A stretch of DNA of 41,359 nucleotides from an uncultured Mucilaginibacter sp. GTDB taxonomy: Bacteria; Bacteroidota; Bacteroidia; Sphingobacteriales; Sphingobacteriaceae. A program made the translations under genes and the position numbers. The number at the start of each line of letters is the position of its first letter. Position 1 is the first letter of the stretch. Location: positions 1-41,359 of the forward strand of contig CAIPPO010000014.1 of the NCBI GenBank assembly GCA_903866915.1, written 5' to 3'. The notes below the pieces were generated by a model. The model had not been told where the DNA came from. It saw nothing but the letters and a program-made list of their open reading frames with translations, and did not search any database. Below, piece after piece: positions 25,283 through 34,183 of this stretch.

Positions 25283-25900
25283 ATGCCTGCAAACTACGAC
25301 AATTCGAAATGGTTTTATGATCAGCTATCCGGACTGGTTTTTGGCAAAACTTTGATCCGGGCGCAGACTTATTTGCTAGACAGGATTAAACCCGGGAGCG
25401 AAATTTTGATTGCCGGCGGAGGCACCGGGAAAATTTTAGAAGCAATTACCAGCATTTATCCCTCGGGTTTAAAAATTACTTATGTTGAAGTTGCCAGAAA
25501 AATGATGGTTGCATCAAAGAAAAGAAACACCGGGAAAAATGAAGTTAAGTTTATCCATGATGCTGTCGAAAACATCCAACCGGCGGTTAAATTTGATGTT
25601 ATCATAACCCCATTCCTGCTGGATAATTTTACCGAGGAAAACCTGCAAAAAATATTCAACAGGCTCAACCAATTGCTTGCTCCCCAAGTGCTTTGGATCA
25701 ACACAGATTTTCAAATAACTGGTAAATGGTGGCAGAAATTCCTTGCCGGATCGATGCTTTTATTGTTCAGGATAGTTTGTTCGATAGAGGCAAATAAGCT
25801 GCCTGATATTCAAAACTGCTTCAGCAGGAATAGTTATCGGGTTATTGAGCAACAAACATTCTGGGGCGATTTTATTCTAACGGCAAGCTACCAAAAGTGA
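25283..25900 (+). CDS. Small class I SAM-dependent methyltransferase
   Basis: A 205-residue protein with a Rossmann-type methyltransferase core. Motif I is ILIAGGGTGKILEAI. The acidic strand-2 end is KITYVEVARKMMVASK, followed by VKFIHDAVENIQ and the motif IV region FDVIITPFLLDNF. The C-terminal part (WWQKFLAGSMLLLFRIVCSIEANKLPDI) is hydrophobic. The substrate cannot be identified. The gene is divergent from the CocE hydrolase (63-bp gap between starts) and convergent with the response-regulator gene (22-bp gap). It starts at ATG 25283. Confidence 0.8.
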   Translation: MPANYDNSKWFYDQLSGLVFGKTLIRAQTYLLDRIKPGSEILIAGGGTGKILEAITSIYPSGLKITYVEVARKMMVASKKRNTGKNEVKFIHDAVENIQPAVKFDVIITPFLLDNFTEENLQKIFNRLNQLLAPQVLWINTDFQITGKWWQKFLAGSMLLLFRIVCSIEANKLPDIQNCFSRNSYRVIEQQTFWGDFILTASYQK

Positions 25901-25922
25901 TTCCGCATGCTGTACTGAGTAA

Positions 25923-26615
25923 TCACCCCTCATAAAAAAACTTGTACCCAATTCCCCTTACAGTTTGGAGGTATTGGGGTGAATCGGGATTGTTCTCGAT
26001 CTTTTTTCTTAACCGAACAATATGCATATCGAGCGTGCGTGTATTGACGTCGGCATTATATCCCCAAACTTCCATCATCAGTTCTTCGCGGTTAATCACC
26101 TTATTCTTATTTTTAAGGAAATACAACAAGATGCGATTCTCCAGTATCGTCAATTCTATTTTTTTACCGTCGCGAATGAGCAAATGCATATTCGGATGGT
26201 GCTCCATGTTGGCAAAGCGCTGCGATTCAGACTTTTCGTTGTTCAGCGAGAATTTGATCTTATTATCAATCAATGCTACCAATACATCCATATTAAAGGG
26301 TTTGGTGATATAATCTGACACGCCGAAATTGTATGCTTCGATCTTGTCAATGTCCTGTGATTTGGCAGTCATCATGATCACTAATTTATCAAATCCCTTA
26401 TTCCTTATGGCGGCACAAACGTCGGCACCCTGTTTACCGGGCAACATCCAGTCGAGCAAAACGATCGGAGGCTGCTCGGCAAGGATCATAGCTTCGGCGT
26501 CATCGCCGTTATCAGCTTCCAACACCTTGTAACCTTCTGATTGCAAGCGCTCGGCCACCAGGAAGCGCAGGTTTTCATCGTCCTCAACCAGCGCAATTTT
26601 TATTTCTTTTTCCAT
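25923..26615 (-). CDS. OmpR/PhoB-family response regulator
   Basis: A 230-residue two-component regulator. The receiver domain (about 5-120) has the acidic pocket LVEDDENLR, the phospho-acceptor Asp55 in LLDWMLPG, Thr in MMTAKSQ and Lys in YITKPFN. The C-terminal winged-helix DNA-binding domain (about 135-228) contains LTILENRILLYFLKNKNKVINREEL and the recognition region NTRTLDMHIVRLRKKIE...TVRGIGYKF. It starts at ATG 26615, 9 bp after the histidine kinase stop, so it should be the kinase's cognate output protein. Its targets are unknown. Confidence 0.93.
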   Translation of the reverse strand: MEKEIKIALVEDDENLRFLVAERLQSEGYKVLEADNGDDAEAMILAEQPPIVLLDWMLPGKQGADVCAAIRNKGFDKLVIMMTAKSQDIDKIEAYNFGVSDYITKPFNMDVLVALIDNKIKFSLNNEKSESQRFANMEHHPNMHLLIRDGKKIELTILENRILLYFLKNKNKVINREELMMEVWGYNADVNTRTLDMHIVRLRKKIENNPDSPQYLQTVRGIGYKFFYEG

Positions 26616-26624
26616 AGCTTATGT

Positions 26625-28277
26625 TCATTTACCGATCGGCTCAAACGGCAGCGTGACAGTGAATACCGATCCTTCTTTTATTTTTGACTTTACAACGATC
26701 TCACCTTCCATAAAATTAACCAATTCTTTACAAAAGGCCAGTCCAAGCCCAACGCTCCCATTCTGGTTGTACTGATTTTCTATTCGGTAAAACTTTTTAA
26801 ATATATGAGTTATCTCCTCCTTAGCAATACCGATTCCCTTATCGGCAAATGAGATAGTTATATTTTTTCTATTGATTTGGGTATCAATATGCAATTCCTT
26901 TCTGCCAGGGTTCGAATATTTGTAGGCATTCTCCATCAGGTTTTGAAAAACACTACCCAGTAAAACCGGGTCACAATAAAAACTGCCCGATCCACTGATC
27001 TTGTAGCTTAACTTAAATTCGGGGTATTTTATTTTAAAGGTATTAATATAGCCTTTCACAAAGTCCTCTGCATCAACCTCCTGCACTTTTAAATTTATCG
27101 CATTATTTTCCAGTTGGGTTAACGAAAGTAACTTATTCATCAGGTCGTTTAGTTTGTCGGCCTCCTCGTCTAATATTTTACCGTATTGTTTCCGCTGTCG
27201 TTCGCTTAGTTCTGCATCACCGCGAAGGTTAGACCCAGCAATCTTAATAACGCTTAAAGGCGTTTTAAATTCGTGTGTAAAATTATTGATAAAGTCGTAC
27301 TGCAGCTTAAAAAGACGCATATTAACGTTCAGGTTTCGGTAAATAAGCCAGCTAATTGTCACCAGAAAAAAATAAATAAGCAGCACCATGGCCCCTATTG
27401 GTAAAAAACGCCGATCGACCTCCGCATCGAGATAAAATTTTGGCGAGCTTAAATAAAGCTTATAGTTTGAGAATGCCCCAGGTAAAGGAGATTCGGCCGT
27501 GATATTGCTGTTCTCATTTTCAATAGGGTCATATACAACCGGGCGGATCGAAATATTTTTATAAAGCTCAGGATGCGGGTTCTTCAATTTCAACAAGCTT
27601 TGATCAAGGTCGAACGTTAGCATATTCTGTTTATAAACCGATGCAGCGTTGCTTCCTTTCTGCAACTCGCGGTAAAGTTTCACTTCTTCCCGGCTTAATA
27701 TATTCAGGTAACTGATCTTTCGCGACTGGATACCATAAAATGTCTTGAATTTATCGTCCTGCGTTGGTTCGCGTGAGGTGTCAGCTATAGTAACGAAGTT
27801 ATTCAGCTTATCCGCCATGGTCTCAAAATCGCTGTAATCTTGAAGGCGGCCCTTCCGTGTTACAACAATTTTCCGGTCTTTCAGGGTATATTCATATAGC
27901 GATTTAAGATTTACGCCTAATTGGCGTCCTTCCAATTCGTTGTTGATCGGTTTACTGATTGCTACATCGTAAAATACTATCCTGGTTACAAAAGGATAAT
28001 CACTTAGCACTGATCTTGCATAACGGGAGGCGGAAGCAGAATCAAGAAAACCATGATAAAAGGTTATTTCCGGTATCCGGTTTTGAAAAAAATCGTTGTA
28101 CGATTTAATCGTTTGTTCCTGCACATCGATTTTTTTTGCCGCAAATTCATTTTCCACATAACGATCGGTCAGACTGTAGCTGATAAAAAGTGCAATGATA
28201 AATGTTACTGAAATCAATACCAGGAAAGCAATTATCAATGAGAAATTTTTCCGGTATACCGTGCTTGATTCTTGCAT
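26625..28277 (-). CDS. Membrane sensor histidine kinase
   Basis: A 550-residue sensor kinase. Two membrane helices (about 13-34 and 294-314) bracket a periplasmic sensing region of about 260 residues with no recognised fold. The HisKA domain holds the phosphorylated His335 in NFTHEFKTPLSVIKI. The HATPase domain has the N box NLMENAYKYSN, the G1 box DKGIGI and the G2 box SVGLGLAF. The start at ATG 28277 is two codons inside an upstream TTG. It lies 11 bp after the S9-like lipoprotein gene and 9 bp before the response regulator, so the three form an operon. The unusual periplasmic domain and the linked lipoprotein suggest that the signal is sensed in the periplasm. Confidence 0.92.
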   Translation of the reverse strand: MQESSTVYRKNFSLIIAFLVLISVTFIIALFISYSLTDRYVENEFAAKKIDVQEQTIKSYNDFFQNRIPEITFYHGFLDSASASRYARSVLSDYPFVTRIVFYDVAISKPINNELEGRQLGVNLKSLYEYTLKDRKIVVTRKGRLQDYSDFETMADKLNNFVTIADTSREPTQDDKFKTFYGIQSRKISYLNILSREEVKLYRELQKGSNAASVYKQNMLTFDLDQSLLKLKNPHPELYKNISIRPVVYDPIENENSNITAESPLPGAFSNYKLYLSSPKFYLDAEVDRRFLPIGAMVLLIYFFLVTISWLIYRNLNVNMRLFKLQYDFINNFTHEFKTPLSVIKIAGSNLRGDAELSERQRKQYGKILDEEADKLNDLMNKLLSLTQLENNAINLKVQEVDAEDFVKGYINTFKIKYPEFKLSYKISGSGSFYCDPVLLGSVFQNLMENAYKYSNPGRKELHIDTQINRKNITISFADKGIGIAKEEITHIFKKFYRIENQYNQNGSVGLGLAFCKELVNFMEGEIVVKSKIKEGSVFTVTLPFEPIGK

Positions 28278-28288
28278 AGCCAAAGGGC

Positions 28289-30184
28289 TTACTGGTTATC
28301 CCGCAAATTTTTATCCAGGAACTTCTCTATTTCGGTATACATATCCACGCGGTTTTCTTCAGTCCTGAATACTTTACGCTCGTTTTGTCTTAAAAAATAG
28401 GTCACCCGAACGTTCTGCTTTTTTAGTTCGCGTACAAACTGGTTCAATTCACTGATGTTAGCGCTTTCGTCTTTTGCACCCTGGAATATCAGCAAAGGTG
28501 CCTTGATCTTATCGGTATGAAAAACAGGCGAAATAGCCCTCAACTGTTCGGCATCCGATTCAGGATTCCCGATCATTTCGTACATCATTTGCAGCCGGGG
28601 TTTCAAATAGGGCGGAACATCTTTGAAATAGGTAAAGAAATTAATCAGGCCATATTTCACGATAACACCGCTGTATAAATCGGGATGTGACGATACCCCG
28701 TATAATGCAGAAAACCCACCAAAACCGCCACCAAATATTGCAATTTGTTTAGAATTGGCTATACCTTCATTGATAAGCCAGTTCACACCATCTGTAATAT
28801 CGTCCTGGATCTTACCGCCTGCCTGCTTAAACCCCGCACTATTAAAAGCCTTACCATAGCCGGAAGAACCCCGGTAGTTAACCTGAAATACCGCATAGCC
28901 GCGGTTAGCCAAAAACTGAACCTCATCGCTATACCTCCAGGTGTCGCGGCTTCTCCAGGGAGCATCATGCGGTATTACAACTACCGGAAAACCTTTAGTT
29001 TTGTCTCCTAGCGGCAGCGTAAGGTAGCCGTTAATCAACAGCCCATCACGTGCTTTAAACGTGATTGGTTTCATCGGACAAAGCTCGGATGGTTTCAGGC
29101 TCGAATTGATATCGCCGAGTTTTGTAATTTTTGCACCCGCAGTTTCATAGAGATAATAGGAGCCCGGGTTTTTATCAGTGTAAGTAAATATAATGACCTT
29201 ATCTTCGCTGCTGTCCCGCCCAACAATGTTGATCTCAGTTCCGGGAAACCGGTTTAATAAACTGTTATAAATAGCTTCAATCTGTTTACTCAGGAAATGC
29301 TTTGTAGGTTTCTCTTCCTCGCAAACGGCCAGTTCAAGCCGATGCTTATTTCTTGAATAATCGACCCTTTCAATATCTGCTTTCTTACAATTCAACAAAA
29401 CTTTTTCTTCTTTGCCTGTTTCAGCATCGATCTCAACCAGCGATGTTTTGTCCTGGTTAACGTTTGAAAGGGCATAAAAATGGTTTTGTCCGGCAATAAA
29501 AGCTATCGGATCAACCCTGTTCCTGAAATTATTAGTGATGATAGGCTTAAAAGGTGCTTCCTCATTTACACGGTAAAGAATAGTTTCATTGACGCCATCG
29601 GATGCCTTAACCAGCCTGATTTTTCCATCATCATCCGGGTACCATTCGGTAAGATTACCGGGATTGATGATATAGGGCTTAAGTTCGCCTGTTTTAATAT
29701 TGAGCTTATAAACATCAAAATTTGCCGGATCCCGCTTATTCATACTCACTGTTATCACATCCGGTTCTGCTTTATTTCGATTATTTAAAATCCTGATTCT
29801 CCCTTTTTCAAGCGAAAGCAGGTTATTGATCTTTGAAGTAGCAACATCCAAAACAAACATTTTGTATTCATCGAGCTCGATAACATCCTGAATAAATACG
29901 ATTTGGTTATTGTAGGTCCAGGAATATTCGCGCACCGCATAATCATCAAAAGCTGTAGCCATGTACTCACGCCCGGTTTCAAGGGAGCGGATAGCAATAT
30001 TTTGTTTGCCTTTATAGGGTTTTAGGTACGATATGTATTTCCCATCATTAGATAACCTGAAAATGCTTTCCTCCGGAGTTTTGAAAAAGTCCTTAATAGG
30101 GATCTGCCTCACCTCCGTATTTTTACAGGCGTGAATCGAGCACAAAATAAGGGCATAAAATAAAACGCTCAGGCTCTTCCGCAT
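28289..30184 (-). CDS. S9 prolyl-oligopeptidase-like lipoprotein, catalytic residues replaced (probable pseudoenzyme)
   Basis: A 631-residue exported protein with an N-terminal lipoprotein-type signal (MRKSLSVLFYALILCSIHAC). A beta-propeller-like region follows (about 30-365), then an alpha/beta-hydrolase domain of peptidase family S9 (FKARDGLLINGYLTLP, VVVIPHDAPW, VNYRGSSGYGKAF). The nucleophile motif, normally GxSxGG, reads FGGGFGGFS, with Gly487 instead of Ser. Asp572 (GAKDES) is kept. The catalytic His region, normally EGHGF, reads NERKVF, with Lys604. Loss of both Ser and His makes peptidase activity unlikely. The start at ATG 30184 replaces a TTG at 30229. It is the first gene of the operon with the histidine kinase and response regulator, so an accessory sensing role is plausible but inferred. 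Confidence 0.88.
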   Translation of the reverse strand: MRKSLSVLFYALILCSIHACKNTEVRQIPIKDFFKTPEESIFRLSNDGKYISYLKPYKGKQNIAIRSLETGREYMATAFDDYAVREYSWTYNNQIVFIQDVIELDEYKMFVLDVATSKINNLLSLEKGRIRILNNRNKAEPDVITVSMNKRDPANFDVYKLNIKTGELKPYIINPGNLTEWYPDDDGKIRLVKASDGVNETILYRVNEEAPFKPIITNNFRNRVDPIAFIAGQNHFYALSNVNQDKTSLVEIDAETGKEEKVLLNCKKADIERVDYSRNKHRLELAVCEEEKPTKHFLSKQIEAIYNSLLNRFPGTEINIVGRDSSEDKVIIFTYTDKNPGSYYLYETAGAKITKLGDINSSLKPSELCPMKPITFKARDGLLINGYLTLPLGDKTKGFPVVVIPHDAPWRSRDTWRYSDEVQFLANRGYAVFQVNYRGSSGYGKAFNSAGFKQAGGKIQDDITDGVNWLINEGIANSKQIAIFGGGFGGFSALYGVSSHPDLYSGVIVKYGLINFFTYFKDVPPYLKPRLQMMYEMIGNPESDAEQLRAISPVFHTDKIKAPLLIFQGAKDESANISELNQFVRELKKQNVRVTYFLRQNERKVFRTEENRVDMYTEIEKFLDKNLRDNQ

Positions 30185-30319
30185 TCTTGGTTCGTCGCAA
30201 TAGAATACGACAATGATAAACTTAGACAAAATACCCTATTAGTTCAAAATGTCACCACAATTTTACTGGTACATATTTTATTCGGATGCAGGAGCCCTGC
30301 ATTTACCATTGCATTTCGT

Positions 30320-30327
30320 TATTTTTG
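30320..30327 (+). promoter_or_regulatory. Candidate -7 box for the TPR gene
   Basis: TATTTTTG is a full TAnnTTTG match lying 7 bp before the ATG at 30334, giving an almost leaderless transcript. No -33 element is clear. Confidence 0.35.
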
Positions 30328-30333
30328 AACATA

Positions 30334-32145
30334 ATGAAGCGTTTTGCAGTAATTAGTTTCTTCTTCATGCTATTCAGTTATACCGGCTTTGCCCAGGTTG
30401 ACGAATTGCAACTGGCAAAACAATTTACTGCGTCGGGCGAGCTGCAAAAGGCGCTTGATATTTACCAGAAACTGTATAAACAGGACAACGAAGCAAATTT
30501 TGGCTATTATGTTGAGGCCTTGCTTGGCGTAAAGAAATTTGATGAAGCAGAAAGCTTAACCCGTAAAATGCTGCGCAAACATTCCGGCGAACCGCGCTAT
30601 TCAATCATGCTGGGAAGAATTTATACGCAAAAAGGCGATATAGACAAAGCAAACGCCGTTTATGACGATTTGGTAAAAAGTTTGCCCGCAGATCCAGGCG
30701 CTGTTGCGAACCTTGCCACCCAATTTTACCAGGCAGAAAATGCAGATTATGCGATAAAAATTTTTTTGCAGGGACGGAAACTGCTGAATAACGACAAATT
30801 ATACACCTACGAACTACTGAGTTTGTACCGCTTCAAACGAAATAAGACTGCTCTGATTGAGGAGTACCTGAACTTTTTACCTGAAAATCCTTCTTTTATT
30901 ACCCAGGCAGAAACAACACTTTCGTCTATGTTTGAAGGGGATTCGGATTATGACATCCTGAAAGCTTCTTTACTTAAAAAGATCCAAACATTTCCGCAGG
31001 AAACCATTTATATCAACTTACTGACCTGGCAGTTCATGCAGCGAAGAGATTATGACCTGGCATTGAACCAGGCCCTCGCATTAAGCCGCCGGCAGAATGA
31101 TGATGGAAACAGTGTTTTTGAACTTTGCCAAACATTGGTTGCTGACGAAGCTTATGAAACAGCTATTCGGGGTTTTGAATTTGTGATTGCAAAAGGTAAG
31201 GGACAATCGCTTTATGTGCCTGCGAAGATTGAACTGATCAATACCAAAAACCTGCTGGTTACTGCCGGCAAATACACACAGGCCGACTTGCTAAGTCTGG
31301 AAAAAGACTACCGGGACCTGCTGGAGGAATTTGGCAAAAACAATAGTACCGTGTTTGCTATGCAACGCCTGGCAAAATTGGAAGCCTATAAATTGCACAA
31401 TTTGCCTGAAGCCCAAAAATTATTGGAAGATGCCATTAATATCCAAAATGTGAATTTGGGTTTGCAAGCCTCCTGTAAACTCGATCTCGGTGACATCTAC
31501 TTATTGACCGGTCAACGCTGGGAAGCTGCATTGGCTTATGAGCAGGTTGAAACCGCCAACCGCGGTACCAATATCGGGCAGGAAGCTAAATACAGGGATG
31601 CAAGGCTAGCCTATTATACCGGCGACTTTACCTGGGCAAAGGGACAGTTGGATGTACTAAAAGCAGCAACATCGCAATTAATAGCCAACGACGCATTAAA
31701 CCTTTCATTACTGATCTCGGACAACATACAGGTTGATACGGCAGGTGATGCACTCAAGATGTATGCACGTGCCGACCTGCAAATATTTGCAGAACAACCC
31801 GGAAAAGCGATCGCTATACTCGACAGCATCGATGTAAAATATCCGAACAATGCTTTGAGTGACGACATCCTGATGGCCAAAGCCCGTATCCTGATCCAGG
31901 AAAAAGACTTTGCCGCTGCTATCATTCCTCTTAAAAAAATAGCCGAAGATCATCCCAATGATCTCTGGGCCGATGATGCAGTTTTCATGCTTGGCGATCT
32001 GTACGAGAACAAACTCAACAATAAAGAGCAAGCCAAAATTTATTACCAAAAGATCATTACCGACTATGCCGGCAGCTTATGGATCAATGAAGCCAGAAAA
32101 CGTTTCAGACTATTGAGAGGCGATAAACCTGATGGGGAATCGTGA
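30334..32145 (+). CDS. Secreted tetratricopeptide-repeat protein
   Basis: A 603-residue protein with a signal peptide (MKRFAVISFFFMLFSYTGFAQ) followed almost entirely by helix-turn-helix TPR-type repeats. Examples are ASGELQKALDIYQKLYKQD, GDIDKANAVYDDLVKSLPADP and, at the C-terminus, NDLWADDAVFMLGDLYENKLNNKEQAKIYYQKIITDYAGS. TPR proteins scaffold protein complexes; this one would act in the periplasm or at the outer membrane. It has no other domain and no linked gene that fixes a role. The start at ATG 30334 was chosen because the longer frame (TTG-type start at 30286) would bury the signal peptide. Confidence 0.88.
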   Translation: MKRFAVISFFFMLFSYTGFAQVDELQLAKQFTASGELQKALDIYQKLYKQDNEANFGYYVEALLGVKKFDEAESLTRKMLRKHSGEPRYSIMLGRIYTQKGDIDKANAVYDDLVKSLPADPGAVANLATQFYQAENADYAIKIFLQGRKLLNNDKLYTYELLSLYRFKRNKTALIEEYLNFLPENPSFITQAETTLSSMFEGDSDYDILKASLLKKIQTFPQETIYINLLTWQFMQRRDYDLALNQALALSRRQNDDGNSVFELCQTLVADEAYETAIRGFEFVIAKGKGQSLYVPAKIELINTKNLLVTAGKYTQADLLSLEKDYRDLLEEFGKNNSTVFAMQRLAKLEAYKLHNLPEAQKLLEDAINIQNVNLGLQASCKLDLGDIYLLTGQRWEAALAYEQVETANRGTNIGQEAKYRDARLAYYTGDFTWAKGQLDVLKAATSQLIANDALNLSLLISDNIQVDTAGDALKMYARADLQIFAEQPGKAIAILDSIDVKYPNNALSDDILMAKARILIQEKDFAAAIIPLKKIAEDHPNDLWADDAVFMLGDLYENKLNNKEQAKIYYQKIITDYAGSLWINEARKRFRLLRGDKPDGES

Positions 32146-32152
32146 ATAGTTA

Positions 32153-32193
32153 GTGAATGAGTGAGTGAGTGAGTGAATGAATGAATGAAATGA
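32153..32193 (+). repeat. Tetranucleotide microsatellite (TGAG/TGAA)n
   Basis: About ten imperfect TGAG/TGAA units run from 32153 to 32193 between the TPR stop codon and the DUF4286 gene. The units are homogeneous in blocks (GTGA repeated, then ATGA repeated), typical of slippage. Confidence 0.85.
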
Positions 32194-32224
32194 GGAATTA
32201 GTGGATTATTGAGGGGCGTATTTG

Positions 32225-32232
32225 TATTTTTG
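32225..32232 (+). promoter_or_regulatory. Candidate -7 box for the DUF4286 gene
   Basis: TATTTTTG matches TAnnTTTG and ends 4 bp before the ATG at 32237, so any transcript would be leaderless. The proximity makes the call tentative. Confidence 0.3.
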
Positions 32233-32236
32233 GAGC

Positions 32237-32551
32237 ATGCTTATTTTTAACGAAACCTTTATTATTGATGACGCGATAGCTACCGAGTGGCTATCCTGGA
32301 TAAAAAGTGACCATATTCCTGCCGTTTTGAATACCGGCGACTTTGACAGTTATAAGCTGTTTACCATTTTAGATTCCCCTAACGAAGGTATAACCTATTG
32401 CCTGCAGTTCAACACAGACAAAATAGAACGCTACAGCGATTTCTTTTATAAACACATGGACGGAATACATGCTGCTCACAACCAACAGTTTGAGGAAAGA
32501 TTTGCATTGTTCCACACCTTAATGGAAACGGTAGAGGGACTTTCGGACTAA
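32237..32551 (+). CDS. DUF4286 family protein
   Basis: A 104-residue cytoplasmic protein that fits the DUF4286 family of Bacteroidota. It opens MLIFNETFIIDDAIATEWLSWIK, continues SYKLFTILDSPNEGITYCLQFNT and ends with the helical KHMDGIHAAHNQQFEERFALFHTLMETV. The fold is probably ferredoxin-like (alpha/beta, dimeric); no function is known. The start at ATG 32237 was chosen over a TTG at 32222. Its stop overlaps by 4 bp the stop of the convergent phosphoesterase gene. Confidence 0.8.
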   Translation: MLIFNETFIIDDAIATEWLSWIKSDHIPAVLNTGDFDSYKLFTILDSPNEGITYCLQFNTDKIERYSDFFYKHMDGIHAAHNQQFEERFALFHTLMETVEGLSD

Positions 32552-33306
32552 AAACGAAGTTCCCCAGGCATCCTGCCGTATAGTAAAAATTTGGCCCACT
32601 TTTCATTGCCATTTTTCAGCGCCGCAGCTGATGCTTTATTCCAGTCGTAAGTACAAAGTACCTGTTCGATATTTACCTCGTTGCCGGCTACTTTTACAAT
32701 TGCATATTTGGCATGCGGGGTATTTGATTCCATCGAAAAGCGATACTTTCCGATGCCAAGGTAGGCAGGCAGACCTACGCTACCCGGATTCAGTATGATC
32801 TTTTCATTCGACAAATAGATCACACGGTTAACGTGCGAATGACCGCATAAAATTATTCGTTCCGAAATTTGCCTTGTCTTTTCAACCAGGTATTCGTCAT
32901 TATAAACAAAAACCCCATGTTCGGTAACCTGCTCCAGCAAATACTCATCATCACTTTCAGGGGTTCCGTGGCAGGCAAAAAACACATCATCTATACGCAA
33001 TGTCTTTGGCAGTACACGCAGCCAGGCGATACTTTCTACTGATAGGTCGGCCCGTACACCGTCCATACCCGCTTTGTAAAAGCCCTCATCAATACTTTGC
33101 AGTATTTCACGGTCGGTATTGCCGCTGATGCTTTGCATCGGATTTTCGTGGAGCATTTCAGCTACCTCCTCTGGTTCGAGGGCACCAAAAAAATGGTCGC
33201 CAAGATTAATAATCGTGTCAATGTCTCTCGACTTTATATCATCCAGTACAGCGCGCAATGCTAGCGAATTGCCATGAATGTCTGAAATGATAGCATAGGT
33301 GCTCAT
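32548..33306 (-). CDS. Metallophosphoesterase (YfcE/MJ0936-like)
   Basis: A 252-residue cytoplasmic two-metal phosphodiesterase. Motifs in order: SDIHGNSLAL (Asp9, His11), NLGDHFFG, SISGNTDREIL (GNxD), FACHGTPESDDEY and LCGHSHVNRV (GHSH), with NPGSVGLPAY near the end. These define the YfcE/MJ0936 group acting on phosphodiesters or nucleotides. The start is ATG 33306. It is convergent with DUF4286 and downstream of the OmpA-like gene (36-bp gap), possibly in the same minus-strand unit. Confidence 0.88.
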   Translation of the reverse strand: MSTYAIISDIHGNSLALRAVLDDIKSRDIDTIINLGDHFFGALEPEEVAEMLHENPMQSISGNTDREILQSIDEGFYKAGMDGVRADLSVESIAWLRVLPKTLRIDDVFFACHGTPESDDEYLLEQVTEHGVFVYNDEYLVEKTRQISERIILCGHSHVNRVIYLSNEKIILNPGSVGLPAYLGIGKYRFSMESNTPHAKYAIVKVAGNEVNIEQVLCTYDWNKASAAALKNGNEKWAKFLLYGRMPGELRF

Positions 33307-33342
33307 TACAATTGAAAAAGAAAAAAGGTAAACAACCCTAAA

Positions 33343-34170
33343 TTATTGCTTGATCAAATCGTATATCTCGTCCAATTTTGGCGTAAGAACAATTTCGATC
33401 CGACGATTTTTAGCCAGTGCTTCCGGTGTCTCACCTTCATCAACAGGTTGAAACTCGCTCTTGCCCGTTGCGGTTAAACGATGAGGGTCAACACCCTGCG
33501 TTTCGGTCAGGAATCGCGTTACTGAAGTGGCCCGTAAAACACTTAAATCCCAGTTATCTTTGATCTGACCAAGGTTGATCACTTTTTTATTATCTGTGTG
33601 ACCTTCTACCGCAATGTTGATATCAGGCTCTTTATTCAATACTACTGCCAGTTGTATCAAAGCGTCTTTACCATGCTGGTCGATTACAATACTGCCCGTT
33701 GGGAAAAGCAGCTTATCGGCCATAGAAACATAAACCTTCCCATCTTTAATAGCTACACTCAACCCGTTGTTTTGAAAACCAAGCAATGCCTTTTGCAATT
33801 TCTCTTTCAGCGCCGAAGAAGCGGCATCGCGTTTCTTCAAGGCTTCTTCTACTTCTTTAAGCCGTTGTTCGCGTTTTTTCAGATCTGTTGCCAACTCATT
33901 CACCTTAGTTGATGAGTTGTTATAGTTATCGTTAAGTTTACTATAATTTGAATTAAGCGTATTGTAGCTATTTTGCAGATCGGCGAGCTGCCTGTGCAGG
34001 TGCATTGTATCAGCCTGTAATGCTGATATCTCGGCTTCAAGTGTATTGGTACGCGTGCTAAGCGAATCACGATCGGCCAATAAGGCTTTATATTTTTTAG
34101 GGGATAATACCACGCAGGAGTGAAGAGTGGCACATAAGATGCCAGCTAAAAGAAGGTATTTTAATTTCAT
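33343..34170 (-). CDS. OmpA-family lipoprotein with coiled coil
   Basis: A 275-residue outer-membrane lipoprotein. The signal MKLKYLLLAGILCATLHSC ends in a lipobox-like LHSC. A long coiled coil follows (about 25-120, LSTRTNTLEAEISALQ... to ...ALKKRDAASSALKEKLQ). The C-terminal OmpA/MotB domain binds peptidoglycan through VEGHTDNKKV, LSVLRATSVTRFL and KNRRIEIVLTPK. It likely tethers the outer membrane to the cell wall. The start at ATG 34170 was chosen so that the lipoprotein signal is at the N-terminus; ATG 34197 would overlap the DUF2461 gene. Confidence 0.9.
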   Translation of the reverse strand: MKLKYLLLAGILCATLHSCVVLSPKKYKALLADRDSLSTRTNTLEAEISALQADTMHLHRQLADLQNSYNTLNSNYSKLNDNYNNSSTKVNELATDLKKREQRLKEVEEALKKRDAASSALKEKLQKALLGFQNNGLSVAIKDGKVYVSMADKLLFPTGSIVIDQHGKDALIQLAVVLNKEPDINIAVEGHTDNKKVINLGQIKDNWDLSVLRATSVTRFLTETQGVDPHRLTATGKSEFQPVDEGETPEALAKNRRIEIVLTPKLDEIYDLIKQ

Positions 34171-34183
34171 GATAGGACGGTAA

